Shown piece by piece: positions 24,601 through 35,200 of a DNA stretch of 64,000 nt (position 1 is the stretch's first letter; each line of letters starts with the position of its first letter). The position numbers were made by a program, and so were the translations under genes. The DNA comes from Lampris incognitus (taxonomy: Eukaryota; Chordata; Actinopteri; Lampriformes; Lampridae): positions 87,342,486 through 87,406,485 of the forward strand of contig NC_079212.1 in the NCBI RefSeq assembly GCF_029633865.1, given 5' to 3'. Below the pieces are notes generated by a model that worked only from the letters and a program-made list of their open reading frames with translations, was not told the origin of the DNA and did not search any database.

Positions 24601-25035
24601 GGGGGGGGGTTACAGCAAGAAATGTAAAACCCACGTTTGCAGAGATCCGCCTAACGCGACCGCTGTAAAGGCTGGGGAGTCAATCAGGGCGATCGATCCG
24701 CCCATTACTCACCTATGATCTGGTCCTCTGAGAAGTCCGACTGGTCGAGATAGGGTGAATGCGGATGGGGGGAGGTGGGGGGGGGGAAGAGAAGAAATCG
24801 CCATTAGTACAATATAGGCATAGCTGATCTCACACTATAGCAGCCACAGCAGCAGCACTCCAGCTAGCTTAGCGGCTAGCTAGCCAGTTCCTGGTACCGG
24901 AAGCGCGGTTAAGAGACGAGATTAGCCGGGCGTCTGTTCGCAAGTACGCGGACGCGACATGAGAGGAAGCGTGTTTCACAAATATCGTTTTCAATTCAAC
25001 ACGCACAACCCGCCGACGGCATTTCCGCTCACCAT
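15641..25035 (-). CDS. myl6: MYL6: essential myosin light chain 6 (17 kDa, EF-hand), complete
   Basis: Non-phosphorylated light chain that clamps the first IQ motif of non-muscle and smooth-muscle myosin II. Coding exons: 25033-25035 (ATG only), 24713-24740, 23411-23554, 19462-19635, 18878-18955 and 15641-15669; they total 456 nt, 151 codons plus stop, the same length and exon sizes I recall for human MYL6. The protein starts MSDFSEDQ, then [20 protein letters not shown] (first EF-hand), [20 protein letters not shown], then [20 protein letters not shown] and [12 protein letters not shown], ending ELVRMVMSG. The EF loops are degenerate, as usual for this family. The last exon matches the mammalian smooth-muscle type; I did not find an AFVRHI-type alternative exon in the 3.2-kb last intron. 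The first exon carrying only the start codon is a conserved oddity. Confidence 0.96.
15672..15998. repeat. GA-rich simple repeat (CT-rich on MYL6 sense strand)
   Basis: Over 300 bases of imperfect (GA)n with GGG interruptions, directly upstream of the MYL6 last-exon acceptor on the minus strand, so it forms a very long pyrimidine tract there. Confidence 0.9.
17030..17670 (+). mobile_element. Probable retroposon fragment with internal partial duplication
   Basis: A GGAAGATGGCAGCC start, then GGCTGGGAGAGCTTGGTCTG twice (near 17150 and 17322), and an end in AATAAAGGGTTTCTGATTCTGATT-like simple repeat. This resembles a non-LTR retroposon with its 3' tail, but no coding domain was recognised. It lies in the MYL6 last intron. 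Confidence 0.4.
18100..18680 (-). pseudogene. Rex3/RTE-type LINE, 3' fragment
   Basis: The minus-strand frame contains the reverse transcriptase C-terminal block: [20 protein letters not shown], then [20 protein letters not shown], then [20 protein letters not shown]. It ends in a GATGA-type tail (CATCTCATCTTCAGTCGCTT on the plus strand). The 5' part is absent, as is common for truncated LINE copies. Located in the MYL6 last intron. Confidence 0.8.
20368..20809 (-). mobile_element. tRNA-derived SINE (family 1, copy 4)
   Basis: Target duplication GGAAGTAGAT at 20358-20367 and 20810-20819. Minus-strand head with B box GTTCGAATCCCTG. Full length, uninterrupted, in MYL6 intron 3. Confidence 0.92.
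20820..23410. other. Rest of MYL6 intron 3, mostly unassigned
   Basis: Not recognisably coding. Around 22226-23190 there is a segment with GGCAGCCGCCCAGGGCAGC at one end and CGCCCAGGGTGCC near the other, which might be a degraded DNA transposon. The termini do not pair cleanly. Confidence 0.35.
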
Positions 25036-25117
25036 GTCTGCGCTGGGATGACCGAGGAGCAGGGAAGACCTCTGGAAAGCGCACCGTGTTGATAGACCAT
25101 CCCGGGTACAGCCCTTA

Positions 25118-25125
25118 TGACGTCA
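25118..25125 (-). promoter_or_regulatory. Probable CRE site in the MYL6 promoter
   Basis: Palindromic TGACGTCA followed by a CCGCCCC GC box, 83 bases upstream of the MYL6 start codon, in a CpG-rich stretch with no TATA box seen. Binding by CREB/ATF is inferred from the motif only. Confidence 0.5.
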
Positions 25126-25470
25126 GCAACTCGCTCCGCCCCCAGCCATTCAAACGTGGGTTCCGCCGCCCCTCCCCGCCGCCGCCGCCTGTCTTTATTG
25201 AACACAACACGTGGACGTTGCAAGCCGTTTACGGCAGGGCTGCGTACGCAAAACAAAAGGAGCGGAATTTAAAGAAATATATGAAGAAATAGCGCTCTTT
25301 TCTTCAGGAGGAAGACGCGTTTGGGTCTGTTTTGTCTGACAACGTAGGGAGCGTTAACGTTTGGTGGCAGGCGTTGTCTCACAAGCAAGGTTAAGAAGGT
25401 CTCATCAGGAGATTCCCAGAAGCTGATGGCAACGTACTGGAGAGATTTAGGCTGAATATGGCTTACACCT

Positions 25471-26325
25471 CATCCCGCCGTCAGGGCGGCGGGGAGGCCG
25501 GAGCCTATCCCAGCAGCCACTGCGCGGCAGGCGGGGAGACACCCCGGACGCGATATTATGAACCCTACATAGGCCTCGCCAAAATCCCGTTTCTGGCTTT
25601 GTCACGTGTGCGCCACCGTAGCAACGCGAAAATATGTTGTTATGGGGTTAGCGCTCATCAAGGAAACGCTGTACACCCACAATTTAACCTGTCTAAGTTA
25701 TCCACAATCAACATTAACGTTTTTAACTCAATCTTTGCTTGCTCCACGTTTGAGCATAGGATACTTCACCCCTTATCATGACTACAAACAAAACGAGCTC
25801 CTATATTGTAGTAATATGACTTTTACAAGTCTTACACATTAGCGCCACCTTCAGCTCTTGCACATTAGCGCCACCCTCAGGAAGATGACATATTTGACTC
25901 TGTCGTGATGTACTACTCAATGTAACCTTTTAGCTGGGGTTCATTCTGATTCTTTGTCTCATCAAGCCTCAAATGCATCACAATTATAATACCAATAACG
26001 TATCCAAGGAGCAGAGGCAGACCTTGTAACCTAAAATTGTTAGGTTAGTCAACTTAAGGCTATTCTTTCCCTCACAATCATAATTTCAACCCCATGGTTC
26101 ACTTTTTAGACGATTCATAAATTCAAATTGAAGGTAGCTAACGTTAGCTTTGCTTCGCACCGAGTTGATAGTTGATTGTTTCCTTAGCAACGCAGCGGAA
26201 ATCCGGCGTCCGTTCGCGGAAATCCGGCGTCCGTTCGCGAGATTTGGGACAGGGTACGGGATTTTGGCGAGGGCTATGTAGGGTTCATAATATCGCACCC
26301 CGGACAGGCCGCCAGGACATCACAC
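25471..26325 (+). repeat. Interspersed repeat (GGCGGGGA...GACACCCCGGACAGG family), split by a DNA element
   Basis: Two halves, 25471-25559 and 26306-26325, of the repeat also seen at 27691-27840 and 29419-29553. It was split by the insertion at 25560-26296. Confidence 0.75.
25560..26296. mobile_element. Non-autonomous DNA element, 737 bp, with 9-bp target duplication
   Basis: Inverted termini of about 40 bp starting GCGATATTATGAACCCTACA. Flanked by perfect ACCCCGGAC at 25551-25559 and 26297-26305. A 9-bp duplication fits Mutator-like elements. The interior has two tandem copies of AATCCGGCGTCCGTTCGCG near 26200-26240 and no transposase. Confidence 0.85.
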
Positions 26326-26468
26326 GCACACACACGCACACACACACACTACTAGTGCTCATAGCTGTTTGATAAGTTTAGTCTTGTGTGATGTTTCTGG
26401 TTGTTGCTGTTATATTGATATATGTTCTGTTTTTGCTTGTTGGCTTTTAAATTAACTATTGGACTATG

Positions 26469-26474
<6 letters not shown>

Positions 26475-26508
<34 letters not shown>
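26475..26508. repeat. (TA)n microsatellite
   Basis: Pure dinucleotide run, 17 or so units. Confidence 0.95.
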
Positions 26509-26510
<2 letters not shown>

Positions 26511-26624
26511 TGCTTATGGCATAAAACGGGCTTGTACTGTCTCATCAAGCATTTACTCGACTCACTGGATTATTTTGCTCCTTATTTGTTGAGCACTTTC
26601 CCTACCGTTGAGTGTTTCTTTTAA

Positions 26625-26628
<4 letters not shown>

Positions 26629-26710
<82 letters not shown>
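26629..26710. repeat. Compound (CA)n(TA)n microsatellite
   Basis: A CA run of about 15 units switches directly to a TA run of about 25 units. Both are alternating purine/pyrimidine. Confidence 0.95.
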
Positions 26711-26712
<2 letters not shown>

Positions 26713-26989
26713 ACAATGCAATTGTTTATTGTTGGGGGGGGGTCTATATTCGTAAAACAAAATGGTCTCAAGCCAAGCCAAACTTCTTCCCTTTTTCTAA
26801 TGAGTTTAGGCAATACAGCATCATTTAGAGTAAAATTGATACAAAAAAACAAAGATTTTAAAGTTGTGTAATAGGATCCCTGACATTCTCCTACGCATTT
26901 CTGAAGAATTACTGATTTTCTAAATTTAAAAAAAGGTATTCTAGCCAATGTGTCATACAGAAAAGCGCCACTAGGGGCGCTATATGAAT

Positions 26990-27650
26990 GGTGTCAACGA
27001 GTCTTCTTCCGGCTTGTTGCATGTTTTTCAGGATTTTTTTTAATTGTGATTATTATTATTATTGTTACAAGAACAAATGTACAGAACAAGTTCGGGAAGT
27101 CAAAAATGGTGGAAAGCATGGTACAGTACAATTGAATATAATAGACATCAGAATGAAAAATAAGACAGACTAAATAATATTTTACAAACAAATCAAAACG
27201 CACAAAAAAGAAAACAAACAGGGTAACATGAAAGGAGCGTGAGAGAGCAAGGTAGGAGACTTTAAAATAGCAGGGATGAGATATAGTAGATGTGTGCAAT
27301 ATTTTAGCCTTTCTGTTCATTTTGCCCATCTTTTTCAGCAAATTAAAGTAGTTGGCAAAGCTATGCAAGAAAAGGGTGATAGAGGGCGTGCTGCCGGTCC
27401 ATATATGATATTCACCCAAAATAATCACGAGGTTAACAAGGTGTTTTGCATCTGAATGGACCATAAAATAAATAAAGAAGTATGTTATCCAGTTTTAAAT
27501 GCAACAATTATGAATATCAGACCAAAACAAATCAGCATATGGGCGTTTAAAAATAGAAGGCCAATAGTTTCAGCGTCTGAAGAACAAAAGATGCAAGGAT
27601 CCACTTCCAATGGAAATCCTGTGTGAAGCAAATCACTAGCAGGGTGTATT
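26990..27650 (-). pseudogene. L1-type LINE, 3' fragment with zf-RVT remnant
   Basis: Minus-strand translation shows a CIFCSSDAETIGLLFL stretch, the Cys-x2-Cys then Glu-Thr signature of the zf-RVT region after L1 reverse transcriptases. ILGEYHIW and LHSFANYFNLLKKMGKMNRK follow. Stop codons interrupt the frame. A (TAA)-like run and T-rich stretch lie near the 3' end. Confidence 0.65.
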
Positions 27651-27690
27651 GCTGATACTACTTCACAGCGGGTTCTTTGACCTTAGGAGC

Positions 27691-27840
27691 AACGCATCCA
27701 TCCATCCATCTATCCACTATCCAAACCGCTTATCCTGCTCTCAGGGTGGCGGGGATGCTGGGGCCTAGATCCCAGCAGTCATTGGGTGACAGGCGAAGAG
27801 ACACCCTGGACAGGCCGCCAGACCATCACACAGGGCCTAA
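27691..27840 (-). repeat. GGAT-tailed interspersed repeat, copy 2
   Basis: Starts (CATC)n on the plus strand, then AAACCGCTTATCCTGCTCTC and GACACCCTGGACAGGCCGCC. It is the inverse of the copy at 29419-29553. Confidence 0.8.
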
Positions 27841-29010
27841 ATCAGAGTAAACTAAACTAAAACAGAGTAAACAAAACTAAAGCAGAGTAAACTAAACTAA
27901 AGCAGAGTAAACTAAACTCTACTACTACTACTTTCGGCTGCTCCCGTTAGGGGTCGCCACAGCGGATCATCCGTTTCCATTTCTTCCTGTCTTCTGCGTC
28001 TTCCTCTGTCACACCAGCCACCTGCATGTCTTCCCTCACCACATCCATAAACCTCCTCTTTGGCCTTCCTCTTCTCCTCTTCCCTGGCAGCTCCATATTC
28101 AGCATCCTTCTCCCAATATACTCAGCATCTCTCCTCCACACATGTCCAAGCCATCTCAATCTTGCCTCTCTTGCTTTGTCTCCAAACCGTCCAACCTGAG
28201 CGGTCCCTCTAATATAATCGTTCCTAATCCTGTCCTTCTTCGTTACTCCCAGTGAAAATCTTAGCATCTTCAACTCTGCCACCTCCAGCTCCGCCTCCTG
28301 TCTTTTCGTCAGTGCCAATGTCTCCAAACCATATAACATAGCTGGTCTCACAACCATCTTGTAAACTTTCCCTTTAACTCTTGCTGGTACCCTTCTGTCG
28401 CAAATCACTCCTGACACTCTTCTCCACCCACTCCAACCTGCCTGCACTCTCTTTTTCACCTCTCTACTGCACTCCCCGTTACTTTGGACAGTTGACCCCA
28501 AGTATTTAAAATCAGATGTCTTTGTCACCTCCACTCCTTGCATCCTGACCATTCCACTGTCCTCTCTCTCATTCACGCATAGGTATTCCGTCTTGCTCCT
28601 ACTGACTTTCATTCCTCTTCTCTCCGGAGTAAACTAAACTAAAGTAGAGTAAACTAAACTAAAGTAGAGTAAACTAAACTAAAGCAGAGTAAACTAAACT
28701 AAAACAGTGCAAACAAATCTAGAACGCTCAACAAAACTAAATCAGCATAAACTAAATCAACATAAACTAAATCAACATAAACTAAACCAGTGCAAACTAA
28801 ACCAGTGTAAACTAAACCAGTGCAAAGTAGACCAGTGCAAACTAAACCAGTGTAAACTAAACCAGTGCAAAGTAAACCAGTGCAAACTAAACCAGTGCAA
28901 AGTAAACCAGTGTAAACTAAACCAGTGCAAAGTAAACCAGTGTAAACTAAACCAGTGCAAAGTAAACCAGTGCAAACTAAACCAGTGCAAAGTAAACCAG
29001 AGTAATCAAG
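27841..29010 (+). repeat. Satellite of 15-17 bp units, interrupted by a LINE fragment
   Basis: Units of the AGTAAACTAAACTAAAG type at 27841-27918 and 28628-28690, passing into CAGTGCAAACTAAAC 15-mers at 28740-29010. Because 15 is divisible by three, open frames run through it on both strands; these are not genes. Confidence 0.9.
27919..28627 (-). pseudogene. Non-LTR retrotransposon 3' fragment (RTE-like), copy 1
   Basis: Minus-strand frame of about 220 residues: SRSKTEYLCVNEREDSGMV, FKYLGSTVQSNG, VYKMVVRPAMLYGLETLALT, RLRWLGHVWRRDAEYIGRRM and GKRRRGRPKRRFMDVVREDM. This is the C-terminal end of a LINE reverse transcriptase. It ends with a (TAG)n tail on its own strand. Truncated at its 5' end and inserted inside the satellite array. 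The clade assignment is from recall. Confidence 0.8.
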
Positions 29011-29418
29011 AGGATAAATTGCTGCTGTAAGGGACTCAAATGAAGTATACATCAGTGTACCAGCCACTGTACAATAATTGAAATGTAAAGTCAGATGCAA
29101 GTATAACTCAGACATGCACTATTATTTGGTATTATAGAGCCACTAGAATGATTCAACACCCTGGTCTTCACTTCTGCTACTTTCAGGGACTTCCTTCCAT
29201 CTTTTTGGGGTTGCGGACTTGTTTGAACACTTACACTAGTGTGCACAAAGACACAGTGTTTTGACTGGTGGGTTTCTAGTATGTCTCTCTGAAGGCCTGT
29301 TCATTGAACATTGTGTGACTTTGTTTTTCAACTGAGGAGTAGTAGGTGGGGGTACTTTAAGCATAATGGGCTTCTTCTCCTACCTGTACAATCTTCATTT
29401 ACAGTGGATATAAAAAGT
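29011..29418. other. Unassigned intergenic sequence
   Basis: Nothing recognisable: no exon, repeat boundary or RNA gene. Confidence 0.4.
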
Positions 29419-29553
29419 CTAGGCCTTGTGATGGCCTGGCGGCCTGTCCAGGGTGTCTCCCCGCCTGCCGCCCAGTGACTGCTGAGATAGGCTCCAGCAT
29501 CCCCGCCACCCTGAGAGCAGGATAAGCGGTTTGGATAATGGATGGATGGATGA
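29419..29553 (+). repeat. GGAT-tailed interspersed repeat, copy 3
   Basis: Contains CTGTCCAGGGTGTCTCCCCG and ends in (GGAT)n. Bases 29554-29869 beyond it show nothing recognisable. Confidence 0.8.
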
Positions 29554-29869
29554 AAAGACTACACACCCCTGTCAAAACGGCAGGTTTCTGTTGTGTTAAA
29601 GAAAAGAAAAGAAACCAGAGGTGTAAAAACCAGGTCCAGAAAGCAAAATTCCCAGCCGCACACTCGCTCTACCCATTTAACGCAACCAGCTGATTCCCTC
29701 CCCTACCTGGTTGTAAATTTCACAACATCACAAACCATCGCAGTCTTAGGGAATTGTCTTTCTATAGGTACTAATTTCTATACTGACTGTGTCCTTACTA
29801 GATAGAAATGTATCAAATAAAACCAACACATTTTTTGAAAATTGAGCTTAATTCTATGAGCCCTTTCTT

Positions 29870-31125
29870 GTTTGCAATTGTGGACAGGTTGACGGACGAG
29901 ATCAGACAGGAGTCTCTGTGGACTAGGATGTTTGCGGATGACATTGTGATCTGTAGTGAGAGTATGGAGCAGGTGGAGGAGACCCTGGAGAGGTGGAGGT
30001 ATGCACTGGAGAGAAGAGGAATGAAAGTCAGTAGGAGCAAGACCGAATACCTATGCATGAATGAGAGGGAGGACAGTGGAATGGTGAGGAGTGGAGGTGA
30101 CAAAGGCGTATGAGTTTAAATACTTGGGGTCAACTGTCCAAAGTAACAGGGAATGCAGAAGAGAGGTGAAGAAGAGAGTGCAGGCAGGGTGGAGTGGGTG
30201 GAGAAGCGTTTCAGGAGTGATGTGTGACAAAAGGGTACCAGCAAGAGTTAAAGGGAAGGTTTACAAGATGGTTGTGAGACCAGCTATGTTGTATGGTTTG
30301 GAGACAGTGGCACTGATGGAAAGACAGGAGGTGGAGCTGGAGGTGGCAGAGGTAAAGATGATAAGATTTTCATTGGGAGCGATGAAGAAGGACAGGATTA
30401 GGAACGAGTATATATTTTTTTTTTTTATAAATTTATTTCTGATTTTTCCCTTTTTCTCCCAATTTAGTGGCCAATCGATCCCTATTTTAATTCAAACACC
30501 CACCCTCGCACTGTATGCGTTCGCCAACTGCATCTCTCCGGCCGGCAGTCTCGAAGGAGACCGCCTCGCCACTTTCGTGACAAGGCGACTCCAAGCCGAA
30601 CCACTGTTTTTCCGACACACACAGAGACGCATTCACGTGACGAACACAAGCCGACTCCGCCCCCCTCCCGAAGACAGCGTTGCCAATGATCGCTGCTTCG
30701 TCGAGTCCGGCCATAGTCGGATCTGACGAGACCGGGGCGCGAACCCCAGTCCCCAGTGGGCAACTGCATCGACACAGAGCCGATGCTTAGACCGCTACAC
30801 CACCGCGGACCAGGAACGAGTATATTAGAGGGACCGCTCAGGTTGGACGGTTTGGAGACAAGGCAAGAGAGGTAAGATGGAGATGGTTTGGACATGTGTG
30901 GAGGAGAGATGCTGGGTATGTTGGGAGAAGGATGCTGAATATGGAGCTGCCAGGGAAGAGGAGAAGAGGAAGGTCAAAGAGGAGGTTTATGGATGTGGTG
31001 AGGGAGGACATGCAGGTGGCTGATGTGATAGAGGAAGATGCAGAGGACAGGAAGAGATGGAAACGCATGATCCGCTGTGGCGCCCCCTAATGGGAGTAAT
31101 TGAGAGTAGTAGTAGTAGTAGATTC
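29870..31125 (+). pseudogene. Non-LTR retrotransposon 3' fragment (RTE-like), copy 2, split by a SINE
   Basis: It begins inside the catalytic reverse transcriptase core: LWTRMFADDIVICSESMEQV includes the FADD motif. It continues with the same C-terminal blocks as copy 1, interrupted at 30414-30811. A frame change lies near 30100 (SGGDKGV against the VEVTK path). It ends (AGT)n at about 31108-31125. The two copies differ at many positions, so they are separate insertions. Confidence 0.85.
30414..30811 (-). mobile_element. tRNA-derived SINE (family 2) with 14-bp target duplication
   Basis: Read on the minus strand it starts GTCCGCGGTGGTGTAGCGGT (A-box region), has B box GGGGTTCGCGCCCCG and ends in poly(A). 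AGGAACGAGTATAT is duplicated at 30400-30413 and 30812-30825. It lies in the LINE copy around it. Confidence 0.92.
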
Positions 31126-31640
31126 TGAGTCACGTAATTGCGTCACAGACGTATCTGTCGGAACGATGATTTTTGCATCCTGATCAACCAAAACGGCAAA
31201 TCAGCGTTGTTTAGCTACACCGCTACGGAAGCTAGCATCTACAAAAAGTGTGTACGTATTGACTGATGGAGCTTGGGAGTGTTTGCAGACCACCCCCCAG
31301 AACCTGAAAAATAATATTCAGTTGTAGTCACATAAGGTATGTTTCTAGCCATTTGCCGTCTCAGCCCATCTCACCCATTCATTTTAGATGTTGTTTACAC
31401 TTACCAACGCTAGAGGGCGATTGCAAACGAGGGCACAATGGAAGAGTAAGTAAGCAAGTGCCGCATCTTATCCAGATAAAACCATCTTTGGTTTCTTGTG
31501 TCTTCCGTCTAACCGGTCTGCTAAATGAGGACGCACCATGAAGCTCAGCGACTTAAAACGGAATGTTTTAATGTCTGAACGGTACAATTCATGACACAGT
31601 ATCACCACATCGGTATACATCCGGCCTGTGGATTCACGAC
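31126..31640. other. Intergenic sequence downstream of TSFM
   Basis: No gene, RNA or known repeat recognised. Confidence 0.4.
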
Positions 31641-31657
31641 AACGTTACAGGACTGCA

Positions 31658-31663
31658 TTTATT
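31658..31663 (-). terminator. TSFM polyadenylation signal
   Basis: AATAAA on the minus strand, 55 bases past the TSFM stop. Confidence 0.75.
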
Positions 31664-31717
31664 CTTCATCAGCGATAAAGATGACAAATACTTCTATGAA
31701 ACCATGTTCAACCCCTT

Positions 31718-32128
31718 TCATTCTGTTCCTTCGCTGAACGTCTCACCACACTGAAATCGCACAAAGTCCAGCACCTTGGCCTGCTGACCCCTGAGGAACT
31801 GTGCTACTGTCAGGCTTGGGTCTGGCAGGAAGTTCTGAGGGAGCAGGCGTGTCTCGCTGTCACCGCAGGGCAGGTCATCCACGTTGCCCAGGGAAAGAGG
31901 TGCCTCTCCAACGACATGCTGCCCCAGCTTGCGTCCTAAAGCCTCCTGATCTCCCTCCTTCCCACCCTGGAAGACCACCAGGGCACCGTACCGCCCCATG
32001 GCCATATCAGTCTGGCTAGTCAGGCCGCCGTGCACATAGGAGCCGATCCGCCACCCAGCAGGGACGCCCACAGTCACCGCCCGCCTCACCGACATGTTCT
32101 CACCCAGAGAACCTAAAAAAGAAAAGAG

Positions 32129-32207
<79 letters not shown>

Positions 32208-35200
32208 GATGTTACATCTCTGAAATTCTGCAATCACACTGAACATCAGCGCAACACACTGCATTTGTCATTCGGCTTAAAAAAACTCATGCATGTCTGA
32301 CAAAAGAGGGATAGATAATCAAGACGACATGGTAATGAATACCGATATTGTTTTTTCTATTTACCGTGACTTTTTTACTTTAATAATTCAACATGTTTTC
32401 AGGATCACAAGGACTCGGCTTGCTGAAGAGATTCTGTTCCTCTAAATGAATCAGCAAGCCCCCACTAGCTGCCCTCCTGACGGGATTCCTAACACTTCAG
32501 CACCAGAATCACCTTTATTTGGCCAAGTATGTGTAGGTCTACACACACAAGGATGTGTAGACCTACACACACACACAAGGAATCTGACTCCGGTTCTGCC
32601 ACTGCGCTCCATCACTCACACAGAACAGACATACAGCGAAAACAAACACAACAAGGTAAACACAAACAAGTAACTACCATGTACAGGTATAGATGTATAT
32701 AGAAAAGTATACTATACAAAAATTTTAAAAAATCCTACTGTTACCCGTTTTCTGCCTGAAAGCATGCGGCATTTACAACCCTCCTCAAAAAAACAAAAAA
32801 AAAGAAAAATCCCAGATCCCTGACATAGCAGCTCCAGATCCCTGACATAGCAGCTCCAGATCCCTGACATAGCAGCCTTAGATCCCTGACATAGCAGCAT
32901 TTACAGGCCTGTCTGTCTCCAAGCTCCCATCACAGGCGCTGAATATGATGCGTACACCACCGTTGTCGATTAATGGGTTTCTATGGGGCCAGCCTACTTC
33001 CCGTTAAAAAGAGCTTATTTCTCGCTCCTTTCGTGGCCGTCAGAGCCTCGAAACCACACTCAAATTCCACGTGTGTGCAAACTTACATGGCCAATAAATC
33101 CGATTCTGATGATTAAAATGGGATTATCAGATGCATGCCCCGATAAAGTACCAGTACTTTTAAATGATATTCAAACAAAAAGGAAGCCGTCCTACCGCCA
33201 ATCTTTTTTGAATTTCAGGTTAAACTATGAAGTGACACTTTAGAGCACGTTCAGTTGGAGGTTGGCAATGGTGCCCAAGTGTCCCAGATAGCATCCGGAT
33301 GTGGGCCACTTCAGGCAATGATGCGGCACTGATGGCCTTCCGGCCCTGACAAACTGGATGTGAGCCTGAAGTGGCCCACATGTATAACACAGCAAATATG
33401 GCCCAAATATGCCAAATCAAATGTGGGCCTTTTTTGGCAAAGATGCGGTGCTCTGGGCAACATGGGATCTGGATGTGACCCTGAAGTGGCCCGTGTGGTA
33501 AATGGTGAATATGGCCCAAATATCACACAACAAATATGGGCCACCTTTGGCAAATATGTGGCACATGCGGCATTGCTATGGCTTGGTTCTGGCCCAGATC
33601 TGGCAAACAGGAGCAGACCGCCCAAGTGCCATTATCCCACACAGTATGTGGGCCAGATGAAAGTGTCGGGTGTGGGACGGGTCCGGGCCACAGCAATGTT
33701 GCTATCTGGGATATGCTGTTAAAAGTGCTTCTGTGATTGATGTTTGAATCCACCAATGAGGAGTCTTCACTTGACTGTGTGAAGCAGTCCCACCTTCACC
33801 AGTCTGTAAGTGGATGTGCCCAGATTACTCAAGTGAGTTAACAGGCCATGAAACCTCTACCTATGGTATCAAGTCTCTTTGCTCCCATTTTTATCCCAGG
33901 TTTTGATAGTACTGCGTAAATGCCAAAACATTCAAAGTCAAAATATCTGAGCACTCCTAATCTGGTTTTAGAGCAATGCAGAGCACGGACACCACCCTCA
34001 TTATAGAAACTAAAAACGCTTTTACAAGATCTTGGTGCCTTCTGACATTGTAGAAGATAAATTTGACCAGCGTTAGAAAAGAAATGGTAGATAATTAAGC
34101 ATTTTAAGTTTGTGATCCATTGATATTGCCAGATTCCTAATAAGCCAGACATGGAAATGAGCTCTTGCAACGATCTGCTTTAGTGCTTGGTAAAGGATCA
34201 TAAACATATGAAGTCAGTGGTTGGCCTAAGAACAAAACTTGTGCCACTTTAAGTTAATAGAAAATCTTGACTGCTGCTATGAGGACAAAGAGCAAAAAGG
34301 CAAAAATGACTCCCAACCAAAAGAGACTGTCTGGATTTCCACATCACGTGCATCTTTTGAATCAGCTGTAAGTTAGTGTGGCTAGGTCTTAGTATAAGAC
34401 AAGTTTCCCACCTATTGTAAGTGCCACCTCGTCAGCCAGCGATGTTCCTTCACCTACACTCAGTTTTGTCAGCTCATCTGCTCCCAGCATGCTCTGAAAC
34501 CATGAACAGTCCACACATCAGAAAAGCCCACGTGGCGTTCAAAAAAGAAAGAAGACTAGCATGGTATTGTCCTATCCTAACAGAAATGACGAGGGTTACG
34601 AAGCGTCTGGTATCCTGGAATCTATTTGAGACATCTCTGTGTCCAACACTAAACTCACCCTGAGCATTTGGCTCATACCTTCACATATCCCGGATGGTCT
34701 CGGGTTTTAGTCCCGTGGTGAGTCAGGGTGGCAAATGCTGCATTTTTAACCAGTTTTTGGAACTTCTCGTTACGGGCGACAAAGTCTGTCTCACAGTTTA
34801 CCTGCACCATAAAGGCAAAAAAACGGGAAGTCAAACATGGTAAATCCGGTAACGGGCATCAGCAGAACCAGAGAAAGAGCTGTGTATCACCAGGTCCACT
34901 GCTTACCTCCACCATTACTGCTGCTTTATCGCCCACAAACAGACCGATCAGACCCTCTTTGGCCTTCCGACCCTGTAGCTTGTTTGCCTTGCTCCAGCCT
35001 TCCTTCTGGGCTTGCTCGTGCAACCAGTTTTTTGCCTGTGTGTCGGGAGGAGAAGATCAAGACCACTACGGCACAGACTCGGCAAGCTGTTAAACCAATC
35101 CAGTCCCTGTTAAAATGGCAGTGTGGTCAGATATAAAAAGAGGGTAACACTTTAGTATGGGGAACATATTCACCATTAGTTAGGTGCTTATTAGCATGCA

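Noticed and set aside
28707-29115. Long open frames on both strands (NQCKLNQCK and TGLLCTGLV repeats)
   Set aside because: They come from a 15-bp satellite whose period keeps every frame open; no homology to a protein.
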